From Microbacterium aerolatum (GTDB lineage Bacteria; Actinomycetota; Actinomycetes; Actinomycetales; Microbacteriaceae), in assembly GCF_007988825.1 (NCBI RefSeq), contig NZ_BJUW01000002.1, forward strand, positions 1 to 64,000: a DNA stretch of 64,000 nucleotides, in the 5' to 3' direction. Position 1 is the stretch's first letter. Each line of letters begins with the position of its first letter. Shown here in pieces: positions 15,955-23,530 of the stretch. The notes beneath the pieces are model-generated. The model did not search any database. It was not told the origin of the DNA and saw only the letters and a program-made list of their open reading frames with translations. The translations under genes were made by a program, and so were the position numbers.

Positions 15955-16619
15955 TCGCTGTCCAGTTCGACAGGGGTCACGAGCCATCCCGACGGATTCA
16001 CGAGCGTGAACGCTCCGGTAACGGTGACCGTCGTGCCCGCGAGGGCGGCGGCATCGATCCCGGCGAGCACCTGGGTCTTGAGCTCCTCGTTCAGCGCAGC
16101 CGCGGCATTCTGATATTCGATCTGATTCTTGAACTCCCCGAACTTGATCTCGCCGGTGGCATCGCGCAGCTCGGTGCCGGTGACCGCAGGCCCGGTCTGC
16201 ACCCGGATCAGCAGGTCATCCGGAAGGCCCTCGACCTGAATCTCATAGATGCCGGACTGGCCCTCCCCGACCACGCCGGTGAACGTGGTGCTGAACACGG
16301 TGCCGCCCGAGCTCTCCACCCCGTACTCGGCTGCGGCCGCTGCGGGGTCCGCGGCGATGGCCTCGGCCAGGACGCTCGCGTCCACCGCACGATCGACGAC
16401 CTCTTCCTGCACGACCGGGAAGTTCTCTGCGCCGAACGTCGCCGGGTCGAACTTCTGCGCGGCCTGCAGCAGCGGCGAGTCGCTCGGGACGAACCGGGTC
16501 CCGAGGACCATCAGCGCGACGACGACGACGATGACGCCGATCCAGACACCGCGCTTCGCGGTCTTGGACAGGCCCGGTCGTGCCTTGTTCTGCACGGGTG
16601 CGGTCACGGGAGCGCTCAC
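15951..16619 (-). CDS. DUF2291-family membrane-anchored protein
   Basis: 222 residues: a cytoplasmic basic N-terminus, one membrane helix (GVWIGVIVVVVALMVLG, about 24-40), then an extracytoplasmic domain with FGEFKNQIEYQNAAAALNEELK near residue 165. This is the DUF2291 family, found with ribose-type ABC importers and of unknown function. GTG start at 16619, overlapping the dehydrogenase stop (GTGA), and its own end overlaps the ATPase start, so translation is tightly coupled. A role as an accessory factor of the importer is inferred from this linkage. Confidence 0.82.
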   Translation of the reverse strand: MSAPVTAPVQNKARPGLSKTAKRGVWIGVIVVVVALMVLGTRFVPSDSPLLQAAQKFDPATFGAENFPVVQEEVVDRAVDASVLAEAIAADPAAAAAEYGVESSGGTVFSTTFTGVVGEGQSGIYEIQVEGLPDDLLIRVQTGPAVTGTELRDATGEIKFGEFKNQIEYQNAAAALNEELKTQVLAGIDAAALAGTTVTVTGAFTLVNPSGWLVTPVELDSE

Positions 16620-17650
16620 GGGATCAGCACCCGGGACTCGGTGTCGTGCGGGCGGATCTGGAGCTTGCGGCCCTCGCCCTTGCGGAACTGCTCGAGCGCC
16701 TGCTCGTAGTCCTCCAGCGTGTACGAGTGGCTGATCATCGCCTTCGCGTTGATGGCGCCGGCCTCGAACATCTCGACAGCACGGCCGAACGAGTTGAGCA
16801 CGGCCATGGTGCCGACGATCGAGATCTCATCGCGGTAAACCCGGAAGGGCGAGAACTGCGCCGTCCGGTCCGCGGGGGCGACCCCGAAGTCCTGGAAGAA
16901 TCCGGCCGGCTTCACGCGGGTGAGAGCGTCCTCGATCGCACGGATGTTGCCGGTGCAGTCGATGACGACGTCCCACTTCTCGCGGTCGGCCTCGTCCGCC
17001 GAGGTGTAGCGGAGCTCGATGCCGCATTCTTCGGCCGTCACCAGTCGCGCCTCGTTCAGGTCGACGATGGTCACTGTGGCCGCGCCGGCGCGCGTCGCCA
17101 GCTGTGCCATCAGCAGCCCCATCGTTCCCGCGCCGTACACCAGCACGTGGTCACCGATCCGGCGCGGCAGCACATCCCATCCGCGGATCGCGCACGCCAG
17201 CGGCTCGATGAGCGCGGCCTCGTGGATGTCGGTCTCCGGCTTCAGCTTGAACACGTTGCTGGCGGGGGCTGTGAAGTACTCCTGGGATGCCCCGTCGGAC
17301 GCGACGACGCCGAGCCCGTTCCAGAATCGGCAGAGGTTCTGGTGCCCGTTCAGGCAGAACTCGCACTCACCGCATGTGGTGGAGGGATTGATCGCGACAT
17401 GGTCGCCGACCTGGAAGTCGAACACACCGTCGTTGACGCCTTCGCCGAGGGCGACGATCGTGCCGGTCGCCTCATGACCGGGCACGAGGGGGAAAACGGT
17501 TCCTTCGAACTCGCCGTCGAGCACGTGCGTGTCCGTCCCGCAGATGCCGACGGCAGCGGTCTCGATGAGTATCTCCTTGCGACCGGGCGTGGGCTGCGCC
17601 CGCTCCTCAAGGGCGAGCTGCCCCTCTGATGTGAAAACAACTGCGCGCAT
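16616..17650 (-). CDS. Zinc-dependent alcohol dehydrogenase (MDR), probable polyol dehydrogenase
   Basis: 344-residue medium-chain dehydrogenase. Catalytic zinc ligands are Cys in GICGTDTH and His-Glu in PGHEATG. All four structural-zinc cysteines are present (CGECEFCLNGHQNLC). The NAD site is VLVYGAGTMGLLMAQ with VDLNEAR after beta-2, so NAD is likely. First gene of the importer-erythrulose operon, so a polyol giving erythrulose (erythritol or threitol) is a sensible substrate; apiitol or another alditol is possible. ATG at 17650, next to a divergent regulatory region. Confidence 0.88.
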   Translation of the reverse strand: MRAVVFTSEGQLALEERAQPTPGRKEILIETAAVGICGTDTHVLDGEFEGTVFPLVPGHEATGTIVALGEGVNDGVFDFQVGDHVAINPSTTCGECEFCLNGHQNLCRFWNGLGVVASDGASQEYFTAPASNVFKLKPETDIHEAALIEPLACAIRGWDVLPRRIGDHVLVYGAGTMGLLMAQLATRAGAATVTIVDLNEARLVTAEECGIELRYTSADEADREKWDVVIDCTGNIRAIEDALTRVKPAGFFQDFGVAPADRTAQFSPFRVYRDEISIVGTMAVLNSFGRAVEMFEAGAINAKAMISHSYTLEDYEQALEQFRKGEGRKLQIRPHDTESRVLIP

Positions 17651-17808
17651 CTCTGCTCCCGTTTCGCTGCTCGGCTCTGAACGCTCTGCACGGCATCCCG
17701 TGATATCTATCTGTGCTTTTATAACACAACTACGTTATATACACCACAGTGCACTGTATGATCTCAGGAGATCTCCCCATGAGTGCCTGGTGTTCGAAGG
17801 AGCCGAAG
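17651..17808. promoter_or_regulatory. AT-rich divergent control region with candidate operator
   Basis: Between two divergent dehydrogenase genes the sequence drops to low GC (about 17701-17750). It holds ATAAC-N8-GTTAT (17721-17738) and several TATA-like boxes on both strands, including TTATAT and TATAAA, so the two promoters probably share it. Two AGGAG/ATG pairs follow on the plus strand (ATG at 17779 and 17809). Confidence 0.4.
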
Positions 17809-18846
17809 ATGTCTGATGCGAACGTGCCTGCGACCATGCGTGCAAGCGTTCTGACCGCTGCCCGCCGGATCGAGCTGCAGGAGCGCGCCGTGCCCGAACC
17901 CGCAGCCGACGAGGTGCTGGTGCGGGTCACTGCCGTCGGAGTGTGCGGGTCTGATGTGCACTTCTATCAGGACGGTCACCTGGGCGACTGGCAGGTCACG
18001 GAGCCGCTGGTACTGGGGCACGAATCCGCCGGCGTGATCGTCGACGTGGGCCGGGATGTGAGTCCGTCGCGCATCGGCCAGCGCGTGTCCGTCGAGCCGC
18101 AGCATCCCTCCACGTCCTCCGCAGAGACACTGCGCGGCGACTACAACCTCGATCCGCACATGCGGTTCTTCGCCGTTCCCGGCACCGACGGCGCGTTCCA
18201 GGAGTACGTGACGATTCAGAGCCACTTCGCGCATTCGATCCCCGACCGGGTGAGCGATTGGGCCGCCGCTCTTCTCGAGCCGCTCTCAGTCGCGATCGCC
18301 ACAGGCCGCCGCGCCGGGTTCAGCGCGGGCGACCGGGTGCTCATCACCGGTGCCGGCCCCGTCGGACTCGCGATCGCTCAGATCGCGAGGGTTTCGGGTG
18401 CATCCGAGATCCTCGTCTCCGACCTCAGCGCTCCCCGGCGCGAGGCCGCGCGGCGATTCGGCGCGACGACCGCGCTCGATCCGATCGCCGACGCCGACGC
18501 CATCCGCGAAGCAGGGGTCGACTCCTTCGTCGACGCGTCAGGAGCAGCGCGCGCCGTTCAGGGCGGAATCGAGAGTCTCCGCCCCGGTGGGCGCGCGGTC
18601 CTCGTGGGCATGGGCCTGCCGAACCTCGAGCTGCCGGTGACCCAGATCCAGAACAAGGAGCTCTGGCTCACCGGAATCTTCCGCTACGCGAACACCTGGC
18701 CGGCTGCCATCGCGCTCGTCGCCAGTGGCCAGGTGGACCTGGACGCCATGGTCACCGGCACTTTCGCGCTCGGCGAGGTCGAGGCGGCGCTGTCGTCCAC
18801 GTCGGACCCGTCGACGATCAAGTCCGTCGTGGAACCGACCCGCTGA
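17809..18846 (+). CDS. MDR-family dehydrogenase, sorbitol/xylitol dehydrogenase-like, without structural zinc cysteines
   Basis: 345 residues. Catalytic zinc site is intact: Cys in GVCGSDVHFY and GHES. NAD fold GAGPVGLAIAQIA with VSDLSAPR. The loop that normally carries four zinc-binding cysteines reads PQHPSTSSAETLRGDYNLDP and has none, as in animal-type sorbitol dehydrogenases; GDYNLDP and FFAVPGTDGAF align with that group. It is divergent from the main operon and likely oxidises an alditol to a ketose. ATG at 17809 has GAAGGAG upstream. The ATG at 17779 (ten codons longer) also has AGGAG eight bases away. Confidence 0.85.
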   Translation: MSDANVPATMRASVLTAARRIELQERAVPEPAADEVLVRVTAVGVCGSDVHFYQDGHLGDWQVTEPLVLGHESAGVIVDVGRDVSPSRIGQRVSVEPQHPSTSSAETLRGDYNLDPHMRFFAVPGTDGAFQEYVTIQSHFAHSIPDRVSDWAAALLEPLSVAIATGRRAGFSAGDRVLITGAGPVGLAIAQIARVSGASEILVSDLSAPRREAARRFGATTALDPIADADAIREAGVDSFVDASGAARAVQGGIESLRPGGRAVLVGMGLPNLELPVTQIQNKELWLTGIFRYANTWPAAIALVASGQVDLDAMVTGTFALGEVEAALSSTSDPSTIKSVVEPTR

Positions 18847-18863
18847 AGCCGCCGCGGCTTCAG
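18843..18863. terminator. Bidirectional hairpin between convergent genes
   Basis: CTGAAGCCG-CCG-CGGCTTCAG, a perfect 9-bp stem, overlaps the stop codons of the dehydrogenase and of poxB on opposite strands. Confidence 0.6.
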
Positions 18864-20584
18864 AACAGCTGCCGCCAGTTGGCCCTCGCGAGGTCCAGCA
18901 ACTCGTCGCCGCGGCCCGACATCACCGTGCGGATGGCGTAGAGCGCGAAGCCCTTGACCTGCTCCGCGCTGATCGCCGGCGGCATCGACAGCTCCTGCCG
19001 CTCGGTGACGACATCCAGCAGCGCGGGCCCGTCGTGAGCGAGCACCTCGGCGACGGCATCCGGCAGATCCTCACTGCGCTCGACGCGACGCGCGAAGATG
19101 CCCAGGGCCTCGGCGACGGCGGCGAAGTTCGGGTTCTCGAGGTCGGTGGCATACGTGACGAACCCGGCGGCCTTCATCTCGAGCTCGACGAAGTTGAGAG
19201 ACGAGTTGTTCACCACGATCGTCTTGACCGGCAGTCGGTTCTGGGTGAGTGTGATGAGCTCACCCAGCATCATCGCCAGTCCCCCGTCGCCCGCGAGCGC
19301 GACCACCTGGCGGTCCGGCTGCGCGGCCTGCGCGCCGATGCCGTGCATGAGCGCGTTCGCCATCGATCCGTGCGTGAACGAGCCGATCAGCCGTCGCCAG
19401 CCGTTCATCGTCAGGTAGCGCGCTGCCCAGACCGTGGGCGATCCGACGTCGGCGGTGAAGATCGCGTCGTCTGTCGCATTCTCGTCGAGGAGCCTCGCGA
19501 GATACTGCGGATGAATCGGGTTCTTGCCTTTCGCGGGAACGGCGAGCTCGTCAAGCTTGGCGCGAGTCTTCCGATAGTGCGCGACGGCGTCGTCGACGTG
19601 CGATCGGTCGCTCTTCTCGGCGAGGCGCGGGAGCAGCGCCTCCGCCGTCGCCCGCACGTCGCCGACGAGGCCGAGATCGAGCGGATGCCGTCTGCCGAGC
19701 TGTGAGCCGCGGATATCGACCTGGATCGTCGTGGCGTCGTCGGGATAGAACTGCGCGTAGGGGAAGTCGGATCCGAGGACGAGCAGCGTGTCGGCGGACT
19801 CCATGGCACGGTATCCGGAGGCGAACCCGAGGAGCCCCGTCATCCCCACGTCGAACGGATTGTCGTACTCGATGAACTCCTTGCCGCGCAGCGCATGCAC
19901 GATCGGTGCTCCGAGTTTGTCGGCGAGCGCCACGACCTCGTCGTGCGCGCCCTCGACGCCCGCGCCGGCGAGGATCGTCACGTTCTTCGCCGCATTCAGC
20001 AGCTGTGCCGCTTTCTCGAGTTCGGACGGGCTGGGCACGACGACGGGTCGCGCGCGCTCGATGACCGCGGCCCGATCGTCCTTGATCTCGGCGAGGGCCA
20101 CTTCGCCCGGGATCACGAGCACCGCGACACCGCGCTCCTCGACGGCGGTGCGCATCGCGATCTCCAGCAGCCGAGGCATCTGCACGGGGTCGGCGACGTA
20201 CTCGACGTACACGCTGCACTCCCGGAACAGCTCCTGCGGATGCGTCTCCTGGAAGTAGCCGGTGCCGATCTCACTCGTGGGGATGTGCGCGGCGATCGCG
20301 AGCACGGGAACGCGCGAGCGCTGCGCGTCGAAGAGGCCGTTGATCAGGTGCAGGTTGCCGGGGCCGCAGGATCCGGCGACGACGGCGAGCTCACCGGTGA
20401 TCGCGGCATCGGCGGTGGCGGCGAAGGCGGCGGACTCCTCGTGGCGCACGTGCAGCCAGCGGATCGTGCCGTCTTTGCGCAGCGCATCGGTGAAGCCGTT
20501 GAGCGAGTCCCCCGGGATGCCGTAGACGCGGTCGATGTCGTTGGCGCGGAGGGTGCGGACGATGTTCTCTGCGACGGTGGCCAT
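18860..20584 (-). CDS. poxB: Thiamine-pyrophosphate-dependent pyruvate oxidase/dehydrogenase (PoxB-type)
   Basis: 574 residues. An N-terminal TPP pyrimidine domain has VYGIPGDSLNGF and the catalytic Glu in HVRHEESAAFAA. A central FAD/nucleotide domain follows (VLVLGSDFPYAQFYP). The C-terminal PP domain has the Mg-TPP motif ALAGDGGLAMMLGELITLTQNRLPVKTIVVNN. This matches pyruvate:quinone oxidoreductases that make acetate and CO2 from pyruvate at the membrane; acetolactate synthase is a more distant alternative. The last residues (SGRGDELLDLARANWRQLF) resemble the lipid-binding C-terminal helix region. It is convergent with the dehydrogenase and not clearly tied to the sugar island. Confidence 0.88.
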   Translation of the reverse strand: MATVAENIVRTLRANDIDRVYGIPGDSLNGFTDALRKDGTIRWLHVRHEESAAFAATADAAITGELAVVAGSCGPGNLHLINGLFDAQRSRVPVLAIAAHIPTSEIGTGYFQETHPQELFRECSVYVEYVADPVQMPRLLEIAMRTAVEERGVAVLVIPGEVALAEIKDDRAAVIERARPVVVPSPSELEKAAQLLNAAKNVTILAGAGVEGAHDEVVALADKLGAPIVHALRGKEFIEYDNPFDVGMTGLLGFASGYRAMESADTLLVLGSDFPYAQFYPDDATTIQVDIRGSQLGRRHPLDLGLVGDVRATAEALLPRLAEKSDRSHVDDAVAHYRKTRAKLDELAVPAKGKNPIHPQYLARLLDENATDDAIFTADVGSPTVWAARYLTMNGWRRLIGSFTHGSMANALMHGIGAQAAQPDRQVVALAGDGGLAMMLGELITLTQNRLPVKTIVVNNSSLNFVELEMKAAGFVTYATDLENPNFAAVAEALGIFARRVERSEDLPDAVAEVLAHDGPALLDVVTERQELSMPPAISAEQVKGFALYAIRTVMSGRGDELLDLARANWRQLF

Positions 20585-20615
20585 GCCCCGACCCTAGTCC
20601 GGCCGCCGTCTGATG

Positions 20616-21053
20616 TCAGTACGGTTGGACGCCGTCGCGGGGCGGCTCCTCGGCACGGCGGAAGGCGCGGCCGGTGACCTCGTGCGGCGCGATGCTCACG
20701 TAATTGTGCTTCAACGTGGGGATCCACGGTTCGAGCCCGAGCGAGTCCGCGTGCTGCACCTCGTCGTCGGTCTCCAGCCGGCGCGCCGAGCCTCGGACGA
20801 TGACGCTCCAGGCGTCGGTGTCGGTGTGGTCGTCGACCTCGAAGATCACCTCGTCGTTGATCGTCAGCTCGAGGAGCTTGCTGCCTTCGGCGGTGCGGAA
20901 GACGAGCCGATCCCGGTCGACCACGTAGTTGACCGGGAACACATCGATCACGTCGCCGACGTGGGTGATGAGCCGCCCGACCTTCTGATCGTGCAACCGC
21001 GACCAGCACTGCGCGACGGTCAGCGAGAGGACCGGGCCCTGCGAGTTGTCCAT
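20616..21053 (-). CDS. Pyridoxamine 5'-phosphate oxidase-family (flavin/F420-binding split-barrel) protein
   Basis: 145 residues, a split beta-barrel. VGRLITHVGDVIDVFPVNYVVDRDRLVFRTAEGSKL matches the PNPOx-like nucleotide-binding half, and VIVRGSARRL the last strand. Such small proteins bind FMN, F420 or heme and reduce or store cofactors; the substrate is not predictable. ATG at 21053 with GGGG four bases upstream; a much longer open frame upstream is out of register with the next gene and ignored. It precedes poxB by 31 bases and may share its transcript. Confidence 0.8.
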   Translation of the reverse strand: MDNSQGPVLSLTVAQCWSRLHDQKVGRLITHVGDVIDVFPVNYVVDRDRLVFRTAEGSKLLELTINDEVIFEVDDHTDTDAWSVIVRGSARRLETDDEVQHADSLGLEPWIPTLKHNYVSIAPHEVTGRAFRRAEEPPRDGVQPY

Positions 21054-21142
21054 GCCCCAATACTGGCCCAACCGGCGCTCCGACGACAGAGGCCCCCGGC
21101 ATCCGCTCTCGCGAACATCGGGGGTCCAGGTGACTGCTGTCG

Positions 21143-22564
21143 TCAGCTCATCGGGATGATGGCGTAGGTGAGCCAGGTGAGGAGGAACCCGACGACGCCG
21201 AGCACTGTGGTCAGCGGCGTCCAGGTGCGCAGGCCGTCCTTGACCGACAGGCCGAGGTAGCGGGTGACCACCCAGAAGCCCGAGTCGTTCACGTGACTGA
21301 GACCCAGCGCGCCGTATCCGATCGCGACCGCGACGAGCGCGATGTGGATCGTGTCGAGACCCAGCACCGCGACGGACGGCAGCAGGAGTCCCGCGGTCGT
21401 GGTGATCGCGACGGTTGCGGAACCCTGGGCTGCGCGCATGATGAGCGAGATGAGGAACGCGGCGAGCAGCAACGGCATCCCGCTGCCTGCGAGCACGTCG
21501 GCGACAGCGCCGCCGATTCCGGTCTCTGTGAGGATCTTCCCGAACGCGCCACCGGCACCGGTGACGAGGATGATGACGGCCGCCGACGGCAGCGCCGACT
21601 CCATGACCTCGCCGAGCTTGCCCGCAGACCATCCGCGACGGACGCCGAGGAAGAACATCGCCGCGGCGATCGCGACCATGAGTGCGAAGATCGGCTGGCC
21701 GATCATCGACAGGAACCCGTTCCAGAACGACCCGGCCTCGAAGGCCGGCGCGACCGTGGTGCCGAGCATGATGAGAACCAGGGGCAGCAGGATCAGTCCG
21801 AGCACGGTGAAGGCGCTCGGCGCCTTCTCTCCGTCGCGGAGTCCGGCGTTGATCGATGCCTTCTCGGTGCCGAAGTTGTCGAACATCTCCTTCGTGGCCT
21901 CGATCATCACGTATTCGCGACGGTTGATGACCTTGCCGACCCAGAACGACAGCGCCGCGAGCGGGATCGAGATGATCAGCGAGAAGATCAGCACCCAGCC
22001 CATGTCGGCGCCGAGGATCGTGGCGCCTCCGACGATTCCGGGGTGCGGCGGGACCGCCACGTGCACCGCGAGCATGATGCCCGCGACGGGCAACCCGAAC
22101 TTGATCGGGTTGAGCACGGCGATCTTCGAGAACGCGAAGATGATCGGCACGAGGATGATGAAGCCGGCGTCGAAGAACACCGGGATCGCGAGGATCGCTG
22201 CGGCGATGACGAGGGCGACGCCGACCCGCTTGGGTCCGAGCCACCTGGTGAACTTGCCGGCGAGCGACTCCGCTCCGCCCGATAGTTCGATGATCTTGCC
22301 GAGCATCGAGCCGAGCGCCACCAGTACCGCGACGGACCCGAGGGTGCCGCCGACACCGGCGATGATCGCCTGGATGATGCCGAGCTGTTCCGGCGTGTCC
22401 CCACTGGCGGGGATGGTCGTCATCGGGAGCCCTGCGGCAAGGCCGACGAGGATCGATACGAGGATGAGGGCGTAGAACGCCTGCATCTTGAAGCGGATGA
22501 TCAGCAGGAGCAGCAGCGCGAGGCCGGCGACTCCGATCGCGATCAGCGCGGGAAGAGGAAGCAT
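21143..22564 (-). CDS. GntP-family gluconate/acid-sugar:proton symporter
   Basis: 473 residues with about 12-14 hydrophobic segments. Family motifs: AVHVAVPPHPGIVGGATILGADMGW in the middle, GGAFGKILTETGIGGA, and GLSHVNDSGFWVVTRYLGLS near the C-terminus. GntP permeases import gluconate, glycerate and related sugar acids. Last gene of the unit with a DUF1537 kinase and a beta-hydroxyacid dehydrogenase, so a four-carbon or similar acid sugar is the likely substrate. Confidence 0.9.
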   Translation of the reverse strand: MLPLPALIAIGVAGLALLLLLIIRFKMQAFYALILVSILVGLAAGLPMTTIPASGDTPEQLGIIQAIIAGVGGTLGSVAVLVALGSMLGKIIELSGGAESLAGKFTRWLGPKRVGVALVIAAAILAIPVFFDAGFIILVPIIFAFSKIAVLNPIKFGLPVAGIMLAVHVAVPPHPGIVGGATILGADMGWVLIFSLIISIPLAALSFWVGKVINRREYVMIEATKEMFDNFGTEKASINAGLRDGEKAPSAFTVLGLILLPLVLIMLGTTVAPAFEAGSFWNGFLSMIGQPIFALMVAIAAAMFFLGVRRGWSAGKLGEVMESALPSAAVIILVTGAGGAFGKILTETGIGGAVADVLAGSGMPLLLAAFLISLIMRAAQGSATVAITTTAGLLLPSVAVLGLDTIHIALVAVAIGYGALGLSHVNDSGFWVVTRYLGLSVKDGLRTWTPLTTVLGVVGFLLTWLTYAIIPMS

Positions 22565-22621
22565 CTCTGGATCTCTTCTTTCAGGTTCGAGGACGCGGGT
22601 GCGTCCTGGTTGTGGTCGGGA

Positions 22622-23512
22622 TCAGGAAAGACGTTCGGGGGCGATGACGCGGATGACGGCGGAGTCATCGTGCGCGCCGAGGCCCTGGGCCTCGCCGAGC
22701 AGGAACAGCTGCTCAGCGGCGTTGGCGACCGGCGTCGACAGGTGCGCGGCGCGTGCGGCGTTGCCGACGATACCCATGTCCTTGACGAAGATGTCCAGGC
22801 GGCTGAGGACCTCGGCGCCGTCCTCGTCGTAGGCCTGCAGCGAGCGAGGACCGCGGTTGCCGAGCATGAAGGAGTTCGCCGCTCCGGCGGTCAGGGCCTC
22901 GAGGGTCTTCTCGCGGTCCAGGCCCAGGGCATCGGCGAGGGCGAGGGCCTCGGCCGCGGCGGCGATGTGCACGCCGCACAGCAGCTGGTTGACGGTCTTC
23001 AGCGCCTGGCCGTCACCGGGCTTGTCTCCAACGATCGACAGCGTCGAGGCGAGCTGGTCGAGCACGGGGCGCGCGACCTCGAGTGCCGAAGGAGCGGCAC
23101 CGACGACGATGAGCAGGTCGCCTTCGCCGGCACGGACGGGGCCGCCGGAGAGCGGAGCATCCACCAGCTGCGCACCGTGCTCAGCCAGGCGAGCGGCGAT
23201 GTCGCCGATGCCGTCGGTTCCCACCGTGCTGGTGAGGATGACGACGGCACCGTCGGCAAGGTGCCAGGCGAGCCCGGTCTCGCCGAACAGCAGATCGTTC
23301 AGCTGGCCGCCGGTGCGCACGGCGACGAGCACTGCCTGCGCGCCGGCGACGGCGTCAGCGGCGGATTCCGCGGGCTGGACGCCCTTGTCTGCGGCCAGGG
23401 CGATGCGCTCGGCGGCGATGTCGAAGCCGCGCACCTCGAAGCGCTCGGCGAGACGGGTGGCCATCGGGAGGCCCATGGCTCCCAGTCCGATGACGGCGAC
23501 GGTGGAGGTCAT
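22622..23512 (-). CDS. NAD(P)-dependent beta-hydroxyacid dehydrogenase, L-threonate dehydrogenase-like (LtnD)
   Basis: 296 residues. Rossmann motif VIGLGAMGLPMATRLAE at the N-terminus, the substrate motif DAPLSGGPVRAGEGDL near residue 118, and the catalytic Lys region GDGQALKTVNQLLCGVHIAAAAEA near 165-185. This is the 3-hydroxyisobutyrate/tartronate-semialdehyde reductase family. Next to a DUF1537 kinase it matches the L-threonate or related tetronate dehydrogenases that start acid-sugar catabolism. It begins 18 bases after the kinase stop. Substrate is inferred from the neighbours. Confidence 0.85.
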   Translation of the reverse strand: MTSTVAVIGLGAMGLPMATRLAERFEVRGFDIAAERIALAADKGVQPAESAADAVAGAQAVLVAVRTGGQLNDLLFGETGLAWHLADGAVVILTSTVGTDGIGDIAARLAEHGAQLVDAPLSGGPVRAGEGDLLIVVGAAPSALEVARPVLDQLASTLSIVGDKPGDGQALKTVNQLLCGVHIAAAAEALALADALGLDREKTLEALTAGAANSFMLGNRGPRSLQAYDEDGAEVLSRLDIFVKDMGIVGNAARAAHLSTPVANAAEQLFLLGEAQGLGAHDDSAVIRVIAPERLS

Positions 23513-23530
23513 GACGTTTCCTTTCGAATC

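Noticed and set aside
14302..16113. 603-codon plus-strand frame opposite the ABC ATPase
   Set aside because: Antisense to a two-domain ABC ATPase with all motifs intact.
3242..18846. Island acquired on a plasmid or phage
   Set aside because: No integrase, tRNA-bounded repeats, transposase or composition change is visible; the tRNA-Trp nearby has no duplicate end.
20616..22244. 542-codon frame whose end matches the PNPOx-like protein
   Set aside because: Only the last ~145 codons have homology; the rest is out of register with the GntP gene. It is not a fusion; the small protein starts at 21053.
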